A stretch of DNA of 64,000 nucleotides from VAZQ01 sp963835165 (GTDB taxonomy: Bacteria > Pseudomonadota > Alphaproteobacteria > Rhizobiales > Xanthobacteraceae): positions 43,400-107,399 of the forward strand of contig CAWIGD010000005.1 of the NCBI GenBank assembly GCA_963835165.1, given 5' to 3'. This document shows positions 32,902-41,465 of the stretch, piece after piece. Each line of letters opens with the position of its first letter. Within the stretch, counting starts at the first letter, position 1. A model generated the notes under the pieces. The model saw only the letters and a program-made list of their open reading frames with translations, searched no databases and was not told the origin of the DNA. The position numbers were made by a program, and so were the translations under genes.

Positions 32902-33001
32902 GCCCCCATGGCGGCGATCGGGGACCACCACCGAGATTTCACCGGCCGCGACCATGACGGACCGTGCGCGTCCGACGGTGACAACCGAGGGACTTTCAGA
33001 G

Positions 33002-34024
33002 ATGGAGCTTTCATTCGCATCGCTCGGCGCCGAACCCGGCGCGCGCTTCTTGGACGAGGTCAAGCTCGCCGAGCAGCTCGGTTTCCACGGCTTCTTTCAC
33101 AACGACAAGAAGTGGGCGCGCGAGGTGTTTTCGCGCCTGGGCGCCGCCACGCAATGTACGACCACGATCGGCTTGGGCACCAGCGTGGTCGATCCCTATA
33201 CGCGGCACGCCGCCCTGCTGGCGCAGGCCGCCGCCACGCTCGCGGAACTGGCGCCGGGCCGCTTCCGCGTCATCATGGGATCGGGCAGCCATTTCGAGAC
33301 GTTGCCCGGCTACGGCAGCCCCAAGCCGGTCGCAGGCTTGCGCGAAGCGGCCGAGCTGATGCAGCGGTTGTGGCGCGGAGAAAAAGTCACCATCGATGGC
33401 GAGGTGGTGAAATTCAAGAACGGTTCGCTCGACTGGAAGCCCACCGAGATCCCGCAGCTCTACATCGCCAGCCGCGGGCCGCAGATTCTGCGACTCGCCG
33501 GCACGGTCGCCGACGGCGTGCTGGTCGGCAGCTTCGCAACCCCACCAGGGATCGACTACGCCAAGGAACACATCCTGCCAGGACTGGAAGCGTCCAAGCG
33601 CAGCTGGCGCGATATCCGGTTGTGCTCCTGGATCTATCTCTCCGTGCTCGAGCGCGAGGACGATCCGGTGCCGGAGGGCATCAAGCGCGGGGTGAGCTTC
33701 GCGTTCTGGAGCAGCCGCAAGGCGCTCAGTGCCCTGGTCGACACGCTTGCGCCCGATGCCTCGGACGCGTTCCGCACATTCATCCGCGACGCACCGCACG
33801 AATGGTCGCCGCCGATCATGGACGAACTGCGCCGGCTTCTTCCCCGCGGCGTCATCGACAGTCTCGCACTAGTCGGCACCGCAGAGCAGGTGGTGGAGCG
33901 GCTCAAGGCCTTGGAAGCAGCCGGCGTGCAGGAAATCGTGATCTGGCCGTTTCCGGTTCAAGGCCAGGATATGAACGCGTTCATGCACCGGCTGGCGCGA
34001 GACGTGCTGCCGCGTGTTGCGTAG
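33002..34024 (+). CDS. LLM-class flavin/F420-dependent oxidoreductase
   Basis: A 340-residue TIM-barrel protein of the luciferase-like monooxygenase class. Seen: MELSFASLG at the start, LAEQLGFHGFFHNDKKW, TTTIGLGTSVVDPYTRHAAL, LAPGRFRVIMGSG, and a C-terminal GTAEQVVERLKALEAAGVQE, all typical. Members use FMN or coenzyme F420. The F420 biosynthesis genes cofE-cofD-cofC follow, so F420 is the more likely cofactor (inference). The ATG at 33002 aligns with the family start; an in-frame ATG at 32954 is an alternative. Substrate unknown. Confidence 0.85.
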   Translation: MELSFASLGAEPGARFLDEVKLAEQLGFHGFFHNDKKWAREVFSRLGAATQCTTTIGLGTSVVDPYTRHAALLAQAAATLAELAPGRFRVIMGSGSHFETLPGYGSPKPVAGLREAAELMQRLWRGEKVTIDGEVVKFKNGSLDWKPTEIPQLYIASRGPQILRLAGTVADGVLVGSFATPPGIDYAKEHILPGLEASKRSWRDIRLCSWIYLSVLEREDDPVPEGIKRGVSFAFWSSRKALSALVDTLAPDASDAFRTFIRDAPHEWSPPIMDELRRLLPRGVIDSLALVGTAEQVVERLKALEAAGVQEIVIWPFPVQGQDMNAFMHRLARDVLPRVA

Positions 34025-34078
34025 CGGCCCGCCCGTTACGCGAGGTCGACACCGCTGTAGACTGTCGTACCCGGTTTC

Positions 34079-34160
34079 GGTCATTGCCGAGCTTGACCCC
34101 GGTAATCCATCCTTTTCGCAAGATGATGGGTGGGTGCGCGGGTCGAGCCTGCGCGTGACG
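34079..34160. repeat. Head-to-head REP pair (BIME-like element)
   Basis: Two related REP units in opposite orientation flank a short spacer: the left, read on the minus strand, gives GGATGGATTACCGGGGTCAA..., the right gives GGGTGGGTGCGCGGGTCGAG.... Each has its own inner palindrome. The pair fills most of the gap between the LLM gene and cofE and could stabilise or terminate the upstream transcript. Confidence 0.6.
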
Positions 34161-34218
34161 CGGAAGATGGGTGTGCCTCGATCTAGATGATCCGCTCTAA
34201 CGCGAAAGCCCGGCTGCG

Positions 34219-34980
34219 ATGGTCGTCACGCTGACGCCGGTTCCAAGATTTCCGATGGTGCGGCCGGGCGACGACCTTGCCACGCTGCTCATCGCGGCCT
34301 GCGAGGGAAGCGCCCTGGTCCCGGCCGACGGCGACGTCGTGGTGGTGGCGCAGAAGATCGTCTCCAAGGCGGAAGGACGCTACGTCGATCTTGCGCAGGT
34401 TCAGCCGTCGGCGCACGCCGAAAGCCTCGCGGCGCAAGTCGGCAAGGACCCGCGCCTGGTCGAAGTCATTCTGGGCGAGTCGCGGCGCGTGGTGCGCCAC
34501 CGCCCGGGCGTGTTGATCGTCGAGCATCGGCTCGGCTTCATCATGGCGAATGCCGGGGTCGATCGCTCCAATGTCGACCCCGATCTCGGCGCTGAGCCGG
34601 TGCTGCTGCTGCCGCGCGATCCGGACACCTCGGCCGCGCGCCTGCGCGAACGGCTCGGCGCGCACTTTCGCAGCCAGCCTGCCGTCATCGTCACCGACAG
34701 CTGGGGACGCGCCTGGCGGCGCGGCACGGTCGGTGTCGCGCTCGGGGCCGCAGGATTGCCCGCGCTCATGGATCTGCGCGGACGGAGCGACCTGTTCGGA
34801 CACGAGTTGCGCGTCACCGAGACCGGATTTGCCGACGAGATCGCCAGCGCCGCATCGCTCATCATGGGACAGGCGAACGAAGGCCAGCCGGTGGTGCTGG
34901 TGCGCGGACTGTGCTGGGCCGACGCAGCCAAGCCGGGCGCATCGCTGCTCCGCACGCCGGAAGAGGACTTGTTCCGGTGA
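34219..34980 (+). CDS. cofE: Coenzyme F420-0:L-glutamate ligase
   Basis: A 253-residue single-domain CofE. It adds L-glutamate to F420-0 with GTP and a divalent cation. Seen: GDVVVVAQKIVSKAEGR (near residue 37), VLIVEHRLGFIMANAGVDRS, and DSWGRAWRRGTVGVALGAAG, all diagnostic of CofE. It lacks the C-terminal nitroreductase domain of mycobacterial FbiB. It overlaps cofD by GTGA, so translation is coupled. The ATG at 34219 has only a weak ribosome site. Presence in an alphaproteobacterium is uncommon but known for some lineages. Confidence 0.92.
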   Translation: MVVTLTPVPRFPMVRPGDDLATLLIAACEGSALVPADGDVVVVAQKIVSKAEGRYVDLAQVQPSAHAESLAAQVGKDPRLVEVILGESRRVVRHRPGVLIVEHRLGFIMANAGVDRSNVDPDLGAEPVLLLPRDPDTSAARLRERLGAHFRSQPAVIVTDSWGRAWRRGTVGVALGAAGLPALMDLRGRSDLFGHELRVTETGFADEIASAASLIMGQANEGQPVVLVRGLCWADAAKPGASLLRTPEEDLFR

Positions 34981-35948
34981 GCGCGGCCACGAGCCACGCC
35001 AGGAGTCTCGTCGTCGCTCTGTCCGGAGGCATCGGCGGCGCCAAGCTCGTGCTCGGACTGAGCCGTGTGGTGCGCGCCGCCGATCTCATGGTGGTCGCCA
35101 ATACCGGTGACGACTTCGAGCATCTCGGGCTCGCGATCTCGCCCGATCTCGATACCGTCATGTACGTGCTGGCTGGCCTCGACGATCCGCAGCGCGGCTG
35201 GGGCCGGCGTGACGAGACCTGGAGCTTTATGGCCGCGTTGGCGGCGCTGGGCGGCGAGACCTGGTTTCAACTCGGCGACGGCGACCTCGCGACCCATGTG
35301 GAGCGCACGCGACGACGTGCAGCGGGCGAAACGCTCTCCGACGTCACTGCCCACTTCTGCCGCGGCTTGGGAATTGCCGCGCGCGTCGTTCCGATGAGCG
35401 ACGACAAGGTGCGCACGCGCCTGCGCACCAGCGAAGGCTGGCTCGACTTCCAAGATTACTTCGTGCACCGCCGCTGCGCGCCGGCGGTGATGGAGCTGGC
35501 CTATGAAGGCGCGGCCACGGCGCGCGCGCAACCCGACGCGCTCGCGGCGTTGCGCGATCCGCGCCTGCGTGCGGTCGTGATCTGCCCGTCCAATCCGTTC
35601 ATCAGCATCGAGCCGATTCTCGCCATCCCCGGCATGCGTGAAGCGATCGCAAATTGCGACGCGCCTGTCGTGGCAGTTTCCCCGATCATCGGCGGCCACG
35701 CCATCAAGGGCCCGACCGCCAAGATGATGACCGAGCTCGGCCTCGCCGTGAATGCGACATCGGTGGCGCGGCGCTACGGCGACCTGCTCGATGGCTATGT
35801 CGTCGATCGTGCCGACGGCGCCGAGGCCTCCGCGCTTGGCATTCCGGTCACGATGGCGCATACGCTGATGACGACGATCGACGACCGCGAGCGACTGGCG
35901 CGCCATGTGCTCGCAACCGCCGACGCGCTCGCCAAGGCGAAGGCATGA
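34977..35948 (+). CDS. cofD: 2-Phospho-L-lactate (phosphoenolpyruvate) transferase of F420 synthesis
   Basis: A 323-residue CofD/FbiA. It joins a guanylyl-activated phospholactate-type unit to the deazaflavin Fo. Seen: VVALSGGIGGAKLVLGLS, VVANTGDDFEHLGLAISPD, VVICPSNPFISIEPIL and SPIIGGHAIKGPTAKMM, the family's substrate-binding loops. The GTG at 34977 overlaps the cofE stop. Whether the donor is phospholactate, PEP or 3-phosphoglycerate cannot be read here. It ends 10 bases before cofC. Confidence 0.93.
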   Translation: MSAATSHARSLVVALSGGIGGAKLVLGLSRVVRAADLMVVANTGDDFEHLGLAISPDLDTVMYVLAGLDDPQRGWGRRDETWSFMAALAALGGETWFQLGDGDLATHVERTRRRAAGETLSDVTAHFCRGLGIAARVVPMSDDKVRTRLRTSEGWLDFQDYFVHRRCAPAVMELAYEGAATARAQPDALAALRDPRLRAVVICPSNPFISIEPILAIPGMREAIANCDAPVVAVSPIIGGHAIKGPTAKMMTELGLAVNATSVARRYGDLLDGYVVDRADGAEASALGIPVTMAHTLMTTIDDRERLARHVLATADALAKAKA

Positions 35949-35958
35949 ACGGCCGCAC

Positions 35959-36657
35959 ATGAGTGTTTCGCGAAAAATCTGCGCGGTGATCCCGGTCAAG
36001 GATACGGCGCAAGCCAAGCAGCGTCTCGCCGCCCTGCTCCCCGCCGCGCGGCGGCGGGAGTTGGCGCTCGCGATGTTCGAAGACGTGATCGCGGCCGTAA
36101 GCAGTGTGCGCGAGCTTGCCGGCATCGTGGTGGTCACGGTCGATGCCGGGGCCGCCGCCATCGCCGCCCGCCATAACGCCCACGTCATGAGCGAGGGTGC
36201 CTGCGAAGGCCACACCGGCGCGGTCATGACGGCGGCACGACGCCTGGCGGCGGACGGCCTCGATCTGCTGACGCTGCCGGGCGACATCCCACTGGTCGAA
36301 GCGAAAGACGTCCGGCACCTCGTCCGCCTCCACTGTGCCGGCGCCGATCGCGGAGCGGGTGCCTTCACCATCGTACCAGCGCGGGACGAGCTTGGCTCCA
36401 ACGCCGTGCTGTGCTCGCCGGCCAACGCGGTGCCGCTGCGCTTCGGCGACAACAGCTTCTTCCCGCACCTGGACGCGGCCAAAACGCATGGCATCGAGCC
36501 CGAGGTGGTGCACCTGCCGCGCATCGGGCTTGATATCGATACACCCGACGATCTGGCGCTATTCCTCCAGACACCGTCGCAGACGCGCGCGTATGCGCTG
36601 TTACAGCATTGGCGCATTCGCCTCGACGACGCGGAACTGCGAACAACCACGGCATGA
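35959..36657 (+). CDS. cofC: 2-Phospho-L-lactate guanylyltransferase
   Basis: A 232-residue CofC/FbiD nucleotidyltransferase. It activates the phospho-acid with GTP for CofD. CAVIPVKDTAQAKQRLA at the N-terminus is the GTP-binding signature; LTLPGDIPLVEAKDV holds the metal-binding Asp, and GLDIDTPDDLALFL near the end is typical. It closes the cofE-cofD-cofC operon. The Fo-synthase gene (cofG/cofH or fbiC) is not in the window, so the pathway is completed elsewhere if functional. Confidence 0.9.
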   Translation: MSVSRKICAVIPVKDTAQAKQRLAALLPAARRRELALAMFEDVIAAVSSVRELAGIVVVTVDAGAAAIAARHNAHVMSEGACEGHTGAVMTAARRLAADGLDLLTLPGDIPLVEAKDVRHLVRLHCAGADRGAGAFTIVPARDELGSNAVLCSPANAVPLRFGDNSFFPHLDAAKTHGIEPEVVHLPRIGLDIDTPDDLALFLQTPSQTRAYALLQHWRIRLDDAELRTTTA

Positions 36658-36722
36658 GCCGCCGCCATGGCACGCTAGTTTAGTGAATGATCGACTGGAT
36701 GAGCGGCCGCGCAGCGGCGCCG

Positions 36723-37142
36723 TTATCCGGCCGGCGTGAACACCGGGATGGCCAGGCTCTCGTCGACCGCCTCGAACGCGACCGCGACCGGCAAGCCGAC
36801 GGCGAGCTTCGCGTGATCCACGCCGATCACGTTGCTGAGCATGACCGGTCCCTCGTCGAGCTCGATCAGCGCCACGGTGTAGGGGACCTTGCCCTCCCAG
36901 GCCGGATGATAGGCACGGTGGAAGACGACGAAGGAAAACACCTGCCCGCGTCCGCTCATCGGCTGCCACTGCGCTTCGGGCGCCAGGCAGTTCGGACAGA
37001 CGACGGCGGCCGGATAGCGCAGGCGCGCGCAATGGCCGCAGCGTTGGAGCAGAAGCTGCCCGCGCCCACAGCCATCCCAGAACGGCCGGTTGACGTCGTT
37101 GATGGTCGGTCGGATGGGATCCGCTTTCGCTTTGTCGTTCAT
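36723..37142 (-). CDS. DUF35 protein: zinc ribbon plus OB fold, acyl-CoA binding
   Basis: A 139-residue DUF35 protein. A rubredoxin-like zinc ribbon has Cys35/Cys38 (RCGHC) and Cys49/Cys52 (CPNC); the rest is an OB fold (GQVFSFVVFHRAYHPAWEG, YTVALIELDEGPVMLSNVIG). Such proteins partner thiolase-fold proteins; known examples are the Ltp2-ChsH2 steroid aldolase and the archaeal thiolase/HMG-CoA synthase complex. It begins 1 base after the stop of the thiolase-like gene, so a complex between the two is likely. Confidence 0.9.
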   Translation of the reverse strand: MNDKAKADPIRPTINDVNRPFWDGCGRGQLLLQRCGHCARLRYPAAVVCPNCLAPEAQWQPMSGRGQVFSFVVFHRAYHPAWEGKVPYTVALIELDEGPVMLSNVIGVDHAKLAVGLPVAVAFEAVDESLAIPVFTPAG

Positions 37143-37143
37143 C

Positions 37144-38283
37144 TCAATGTCCCAGGATCAGGCAGCTCGCGGTGTTGAGCGTCATGCCGCGGCCGGTGAC
37201 GAGGCAAAGCTCGGCGTTCCCGACCTGCCGTTGCCCGCACTCGCCGCGCAGCTGCCGCACGCCTTCGACGATGTGCAGCCAGCCCTGCATGTACGACTCC
37301 GACAGATTGCCGCCGGCGGTATTGATCGGCAGCGAACCGCCGAGCGTGATGCGCGTGCCGCCTTCGACGAAGGCGCCGGCCTCGCCCTCGGGGCAGAAGC
37401 CGGCATGCTCCAGCCAGAACAGCACTGCGACGGTGAAGTTGTCGTAGAGCTGCGCCACGCTGATATCCTTCGGCGAGACGCCCGCCATGCGGTAGGCATC
37501 CGCGACGCAATCGCGCTGGTGCGGCAGGTACCACCATTCCCTCAATCGCAGATTTTCGGTGGTGTGGCCCTGCCCCATCCCCCAGATCGCGACCGGCCGC
37601 TTGCGGCAGTCGTGCGCGCGCTCGGACGAGGTGACGATCACGCAGACGGCGCCGTCGCTGATCAGGCAGCAGTCGAGCAGCCGCAGCGGATCGACGATCA
37701 GCCGCGAGTTCTGGTGGTCATCGAGGGTGATGGGATCACGCATGACAGCGTTGGGATTCATCGCCGCATGCTTGCGGCAGGTCACCGCGATCCAGCCGAG
37801 GTGTTCGGAGCGAGAGCCGTAGAGCGCCATGTGGCGGCGAAAGCCCATGGCGCTGTTGGCGGCATTGCCGAACATGCCCCACACGCCCCAGGAATCGTCG
37901 CCGCCGGCCGCGGCGGCAAAACGCGAGCCGCCGGTGCGCGCCGTGTCGGCGAAGATGCAGGCGACGGTCTTGGCCATGCCGGTTGCGATCGCCATGGCCG
38001 CGATCTGGATGAGCGCACCCCCGGTGGCGCCGCCCATGGTCAAGCTTCCGGTGAAGCGCGGATTGACGCCGACGAGCTCTCCCACATTGAGATAGTTCTT
38101 GGCACCTTCCGGCGAGGTCGTGCCCGGCATGGTGAGGAGGCCATCGACCTCGCGCTTGTCGATGCCGCCGTCCTCGAGCGCCAGGCGGAAGGCCTGCGCC
38201 GCAAGCGAGAGCGGCGTCTCATCCGGCAACTTGCCCTGCCGCGTGGCTCCGACCCCGACAATGGATGCTTGCCGCCAGGCCAT
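37144..38283 (-). CDS. Thiolase-fold (lipid-transfer/Ltp-like) protein lacking catalytic Cys and His
   Basis: A 379-residue thiolase-superfamily protein. The N-terminus IVGVGATRQGKLPDETPLS is family-typical. The nucleophile region reads TGSLTMGGATGGALIQIA, with no Cys. The C-terminal GHPxGA His motif is also missing (NTAGGNLSESYMQGWLH). It is therefore not a standard thiolase. Next to a DUF35 gene it resembles the Ltp class, some of which are CoA-ester retro-aldolases. AAGGGGAGA sits inside the last codons of the hydratase and serves its ATG. Confidence 0.88.
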   Translation of the reverse strand: MAWRQASIVGVGATRQGKLPDETPLSLAAQAFRLALEDGGIDKREVDGLLTMPGTTSPEGAKNYLNVGELVGVNPRFTGSLTMGGATGGALIQIAAMAIATGMAKTVACIFADTARTGGSRFAAAAGGDDSWGVWGMFGNAANSAMGFRRHMALYGSRSEHLGWIAVTCRKHAAMNPNAVMRDPITLDDHQNSRLIVDPLRLLDCCLISDGAVCVIVTSSERAHDCRKRPVAIWGMGQGHTTENLRLREWWYLPHQRDCVADAYRMAGVSPKDISVAQLYDNFTVAVLFWLEHAGFCPEGEAGAFVEGGTRITLGGSLPINTAGGNLSESYMQGWLHIVEGVRQLRGECGQRQVGNAELCLVTGRGMTLNTASCLILGH

Positions 38284-39033
38284 TCATCTCCCCTTGAATA
38301 CGGGTTGGCGCTTCTCGCGGAACGCCCGACGCCCTTCATTGCGGTCCTCGCTGAGCGCCAGCTCGTTGAACAGCTTGCGCTCGAAGTCGAGGTTCTCGGC
38401 CCGATGCGTACCGGCCGCCATACGCAACGCACGCTTGGCGGCGATCACCGCGAGCGGAGCGTTGCGTGCAATGGTGCGCGCATGCGCCATCGCGGTGTCG
38501 ATGAGCCTGTCTGGCTCGCACAACTCCGTAACGAGACCGGCCGCGAGCGCGCGCGCGGCGTCGATGGGCTCGCCGGTCAGGATCATCTGCGCGGCCAGCG
38601 AGGGACCGACGACCGCGGGAAGCCGCTGCGTACCGCCGCTACCGGGCAGGCTGCCGATGCGGACCTCGGGCAAGGCGAAGCGCGCGCCGGTGGCGGCAAT
38701 CCGCAGGTCGCAGGCGAGAGCGAGCTCAAGCCCGCCACCGAAGGCCAGGCCGTTGATGGCGGCAATCACCGGCTTGCTGAATTGGTCGAGCGGCTCGACG
38801 ATGCGCGGCCGCTGCGGATCGGGCGAAGGCGAGGCGGACAGGTCGCCGCCCGCGCAGAACGCGCTGCCGGCACCGGTGAGCACCACGACGCGAACGGACG
38901 GATCGGCGTCGAAAGCAGCGAAGGCTGCAGTCAGTTCCGCACGCATGTCGTCGTTGATGGCGTTACGCTTGTCCGGCCGGTCGAGCGTGACCCGCGCGAC
39001 CGCATCCTCGACGTGAATCGCGATCGTGCTCAA
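38284..39033 (-). CDS. Enoyl-CoA hydratase/isomerase family protein
   Basis: A 249-residue crotonase-fold enzyme. Both catalytic Glu of hydratases are present: Glu103 in FGGGLELALACD and Glu123 in LPEVRIGSLPGSGG. The oxyanion-hole stretch is GAGSAFCAGGDL. It should add water to an enoyl-CoA. The start is taken as TTG at 39033, overlapping the CoA-transferase stop (TTGA) with AAAGG 8 bases upstream; the longer frame to 39225 reads through the transferase C-terminus. It sits between the CoA-transferases and the thiolase-like/DUF35 pair. Confidence 0.88.
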   Translation of the reverse strand: MSTIAIHVEDAVARVTLDRPDKRNAINDDMRAELTAAFAAFDADPSVRVVVLTGAGSAFCAGGDLSASPSPDPQRPRIVEPLDQFSKPVIAAINGLAFGGGLELALACDLRIAATGARFALPEVRIGSLPGSGGTQRLPAVVGPSLAAQMILTGEPIDAARALAAGLVTELCEPDRLIDTAMAHARTIARNAPLAVIAAKRALRMAAGTHRAENLDFERKLFNELALSEDRNEGRRAFREKRQPVFKGR

Positions 39034-40238
39034 TAGAACACCTTTTCGTCCATCAGCCGCCGGCATTCGGTTTCGTCGAAACCGAGCAGCTCGGAAGCGA
39101 CCTCGACGGTATGTTCGCCCAGAAGCGGCGGCGGCCCGGGCGCGACGCGCTCCTCGCCGACCGCGCGAAAGGGCGGCAGATTGACCAGCACCGAGCCCAT
39201 CTCCGCATGCGGCACGTGGTGCCAATAGCGGCGCGCCAGCAGTTGCGGATCGCTGGTCACGTCGGCGCTGGTGGCGACCTTTGCCGCCGCAACGCCTTGC
39301 GCCTGCAGCCGCGCCACAAGTTCGGCGGCCGAATAGCGCCCGGTTTCCTGCGCCAGCCGTGTCTCGATCGCATCCTGGCGTGCTTCTCGACCCGGCAGTG
39401 TCTTCAATTCATCGTCACGCATCCACTCCGGCGCGCCAAGCGCATCGACCAGACCCTGCCAGTCCCGATCGTCATTCGCCTCGATGGCGCACCAGACGTC
39501 CTCGCCGGCGCAGGGAAAGACACCACGCGGGACCGCTCCGGCGCGGCGGTTGCCGTTCGTCTGCGGCAGCACGCCGGTCGCGGCGCAAGCCAGAACAGAC
39601 GGCCCGAGCATGTTAACGGTCGATTCGATCTGCGCGAGCTCGATCTGCTGGCCCTCGCCCGTTCGCGCGCGATGAAAAGCCGCGGCCAGGACCGCGACCA
39701 GAGCGTGACCCGGATTGGGGACATGGTCGGGATAGTGGGTTCCGGTGCCGAGCGGAGGGCGGCCGGGACGTCCCGCCATCGACACCAGGCCGCAGAGCGC
39801 CGCGATGGTTGAGCCGAACCCGATATAGTCGCGGTTCGGACCGCTGCTCCCTTGCATCGGCATCGCCAGGTAGATCACCGACGGGTTCACGGCCGCGACC
39901 TCGCCGTAGCCCAGGCCCCATTTCTCCATGACGCCAGGACGAAAATTGTTGCTGACGATGGAGCATCGGCTCGCCAGCGTAAGTGCAATCTGCCGCGCCC
40001 GCGGATGCGACATATTGAGCGCGATGCTCTTCTTGCTGGTGTTGCGCGAAGCGAAATAGCCGGAGCCTTCTAGCGGCTTCGCTCCCGGCTGGTGCGGGCC
40101 GGAGAGCCGCAGATTGTCGGGATGGGTCCGCGATTCGACCTTGATCACCTCGGCGCCCAGATCGGCCAGGATACGGGTGACGAACGCGCCGGCGCCGATC
40201 CAGCAGAAATCCAGCACTCTCAGACCCGCAAGCTGCAT
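39030..40238 (-). CDS. CaiB/BaiF family CoA-transferase, second of two
   Basis: A 402-residue family III CoA-transferase. MQLAGLRVLDFCWIGAGAFV, ILADLGAEVIKVESRTHPDN and RNTSKKSIALNM are typical. The catalytic Asp is likely in THYPDHVPNPGHA. It moves CoA between carboxylic acids. The gene starts 9 bases after the other CoA-transferase and overlaps the hydratase by TTGA. Having two adjacent CaiB proteins may mean a heteromer, as seen in BbsEF-like enzymes (inference). Confidence 0.9.
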   Translation of the reverse strand: MQLAGLRVLDFCWIGAGAFVTRILADLGAEVIKVESRTHPDNLRLSGPHQPGAKPLEGSGYFASRNTSKKSIALNMSHPRARQIALTLASRCSIVSNNFRPGVMEKWGLGYGEVAAVNPSVIYLAMPMQGSSGPNRDYIGFGSTIAALCGLVSMAGRPGRPPLGTGTHYPDHVPNPGHALVAVLAAAFHRARTGEGQQIELAQIESTVNMLGPSVLACAATGVLPQTNGNRRAGAVPRGVFPCAGEDVWCAIEANDDRDWQGLVDALGAPEWMRDDELKTLPGREARQDAIETRLAQETGRYSAAELVARLQAQGVAAAKVATSADVTSDPQLLARRYWHHVPHAEMGSVLVNLPPFRAVGEERVAPGPPPLLGEHTVEVASELLGFDETECRRLMDEKVFY

Positions 40239-40247
40239 CGCGTTCTT

Positions 40248-41465
40248 TCAAGCTTCGCCCGCGCCGGCGGCGAGTCGGAGCTCCCGATCCACAAGCTCGC
40301 GATTGTGCTCGCCGAGCTTCGGCGCGACGCCGCGTGGGCGCGCGGGCGTGCGGCTGAGCCGATAGGGCGGGCCGGGAAAGGTGATGTCCCTGCCCGAGTT
40401 GCGCTCGAATTGCGGTTGGAAATACGAGTTCGCCGCAAGCTGCGCGTCCTGCAGGACGTCGGCCACGGTGTTGACGGGCGCAATCGCGATCTGGCGGGCC
40501 TGACCTTCGCGATAAAGCTCCTGCTTGCCGCGCGTCCGGCAGAAGGCGCCGAAGATCTCGGCAAAGCGAGCGATCCCCTCCCGCGACTGGCGGAATTTGA
40601 AATCCTGCCATTGCGGCTCGAGCAACGATGCTGCGTCCGGCACCTCGGAGGCGGCGACCCACTGCGTCAACGTGACGAACGCATTGGCGGTGCCGAGACG
40701 GCCCGCCACCATGCTGATATGGCCGTCCTTGCAAGGATAGACCCCGGTGCCGGCCTCGCGCGCGCCGTCGCCCAGGCGGCGACGCACGTGCCCATTGATC
40801 GACCATTCCGCCACCGCGTCTTCGAGCGCGAACGCCACGCATTCCTGCCCCGACACATCGATCCAGCAGCCCTTGCCGGTTTGCGTGCGCTCGTAGAGCG
40901 CGGTGAGCACCGCGATCGCGCCGTAGATGCCCGATGCCAGCATCGCCTGCTCGCCCTGTACAGCGAGCGGCTCGCTGTCGACATAGCCGCCGAGCGACAG
41001 CAGCCCGCCGGCCGCGAGCAATGTCAGGTCGGTTGCTTGATATCCGGCATAGGGTCCGTCGCGGCCGAACGCCGATATCGACACCAGCACGAGACCCGGG
41101 TTGCGCTGGCGGACGAGCTCAAAGTCGATGTGGTCGGCGGCGGCCGCAGACGGAGTCTCGATCATCGCGTCGCTGCTTGCCGCCAGTTCCGCGAGCAGCT
41201 CACGGCCGGCCGCGGTCATGAGATCGAGCGTGACGCTGCGCTTGCCGGCATCGAGAAAGGCGTGCGCAAAGCTCAACGGCGCGCCCGTCGGACCGGTCTG
41301 GCAAGGGGCAAGGCTGCGCAGCGGCGAGCCTTCCGGCGGCTCGACGCGCACGACGTCGGCCCCAAGATCGGCCAGGAGCCGCCCCGCATAGGCGGCGTAA
41401 TTCGTCGTGAGATCGAGAATGCGGATTCCCGTCAGCGCGGCCGCGGTGGCTGGCGCCTGTATCAT
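40248..41465 (-). CDS. CaiB/BaiF family CoA-transferase, first of two
   Basis: A 405-residue family III CoA-transferase, clearly a paralogue of its downstream neighbour. ALTGIRILDLTTNYAAYAGR, LLADLGADVVRVEPPEGSPL and GKRSVTLDLM are family signatures; the region GYQATDLTLLAAGGLLSLGG replaces the HYPDH loop of the other paralogue, so only one subunit may be catalytic. The ATG shares a base with the RpiR stop (TGATG). The C-terminus is acidic-basic and ends AAGAGEA. Confidence 0.9.
   Translation of the reverse strand: MIQAPATAAALTGIRILDLTTNYAAYAGRLLADLGADVVRVEPPEGSPLRSLAPCQTGPTGAPLSFAHAFLDAGKRSVTLDLMTAAGRELLAELAASSDAMIETPSAAAADHIDFELVRQRNPGLVLVSISAFGRDGPYAGYQATDLTLLAAGGLLSLGGYVDSEPLAVQGEQAMLASGIYGAIAVLTALYERTQTGKGCWIDVSGQECVAFALEDAVAEWSINGHVRRRLGDGAREAGTGVYPCKDGHISMVAGRLGTANAFVTLTQWVAASEVPDAASLLEPQWQDFKFRQSREGIARFAEIFGAFCRTRGKQELYREGQARQIAIAPVNTVADVLQDAQLAANSYFQPQFERNSGRDITFPGPPYRLSRTPARPRGVAPKLGEHNRELVDRELRLAAGAGEA

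Noticed and set aside
34401..36668. 755-codon minus-strand ORF opposite cofE-cofD-cofC
   Set aside because: The plus-strand cof genes have family motifs and coupled starts; the antisense frame is Arg/Ser/Ala-rich without domains.
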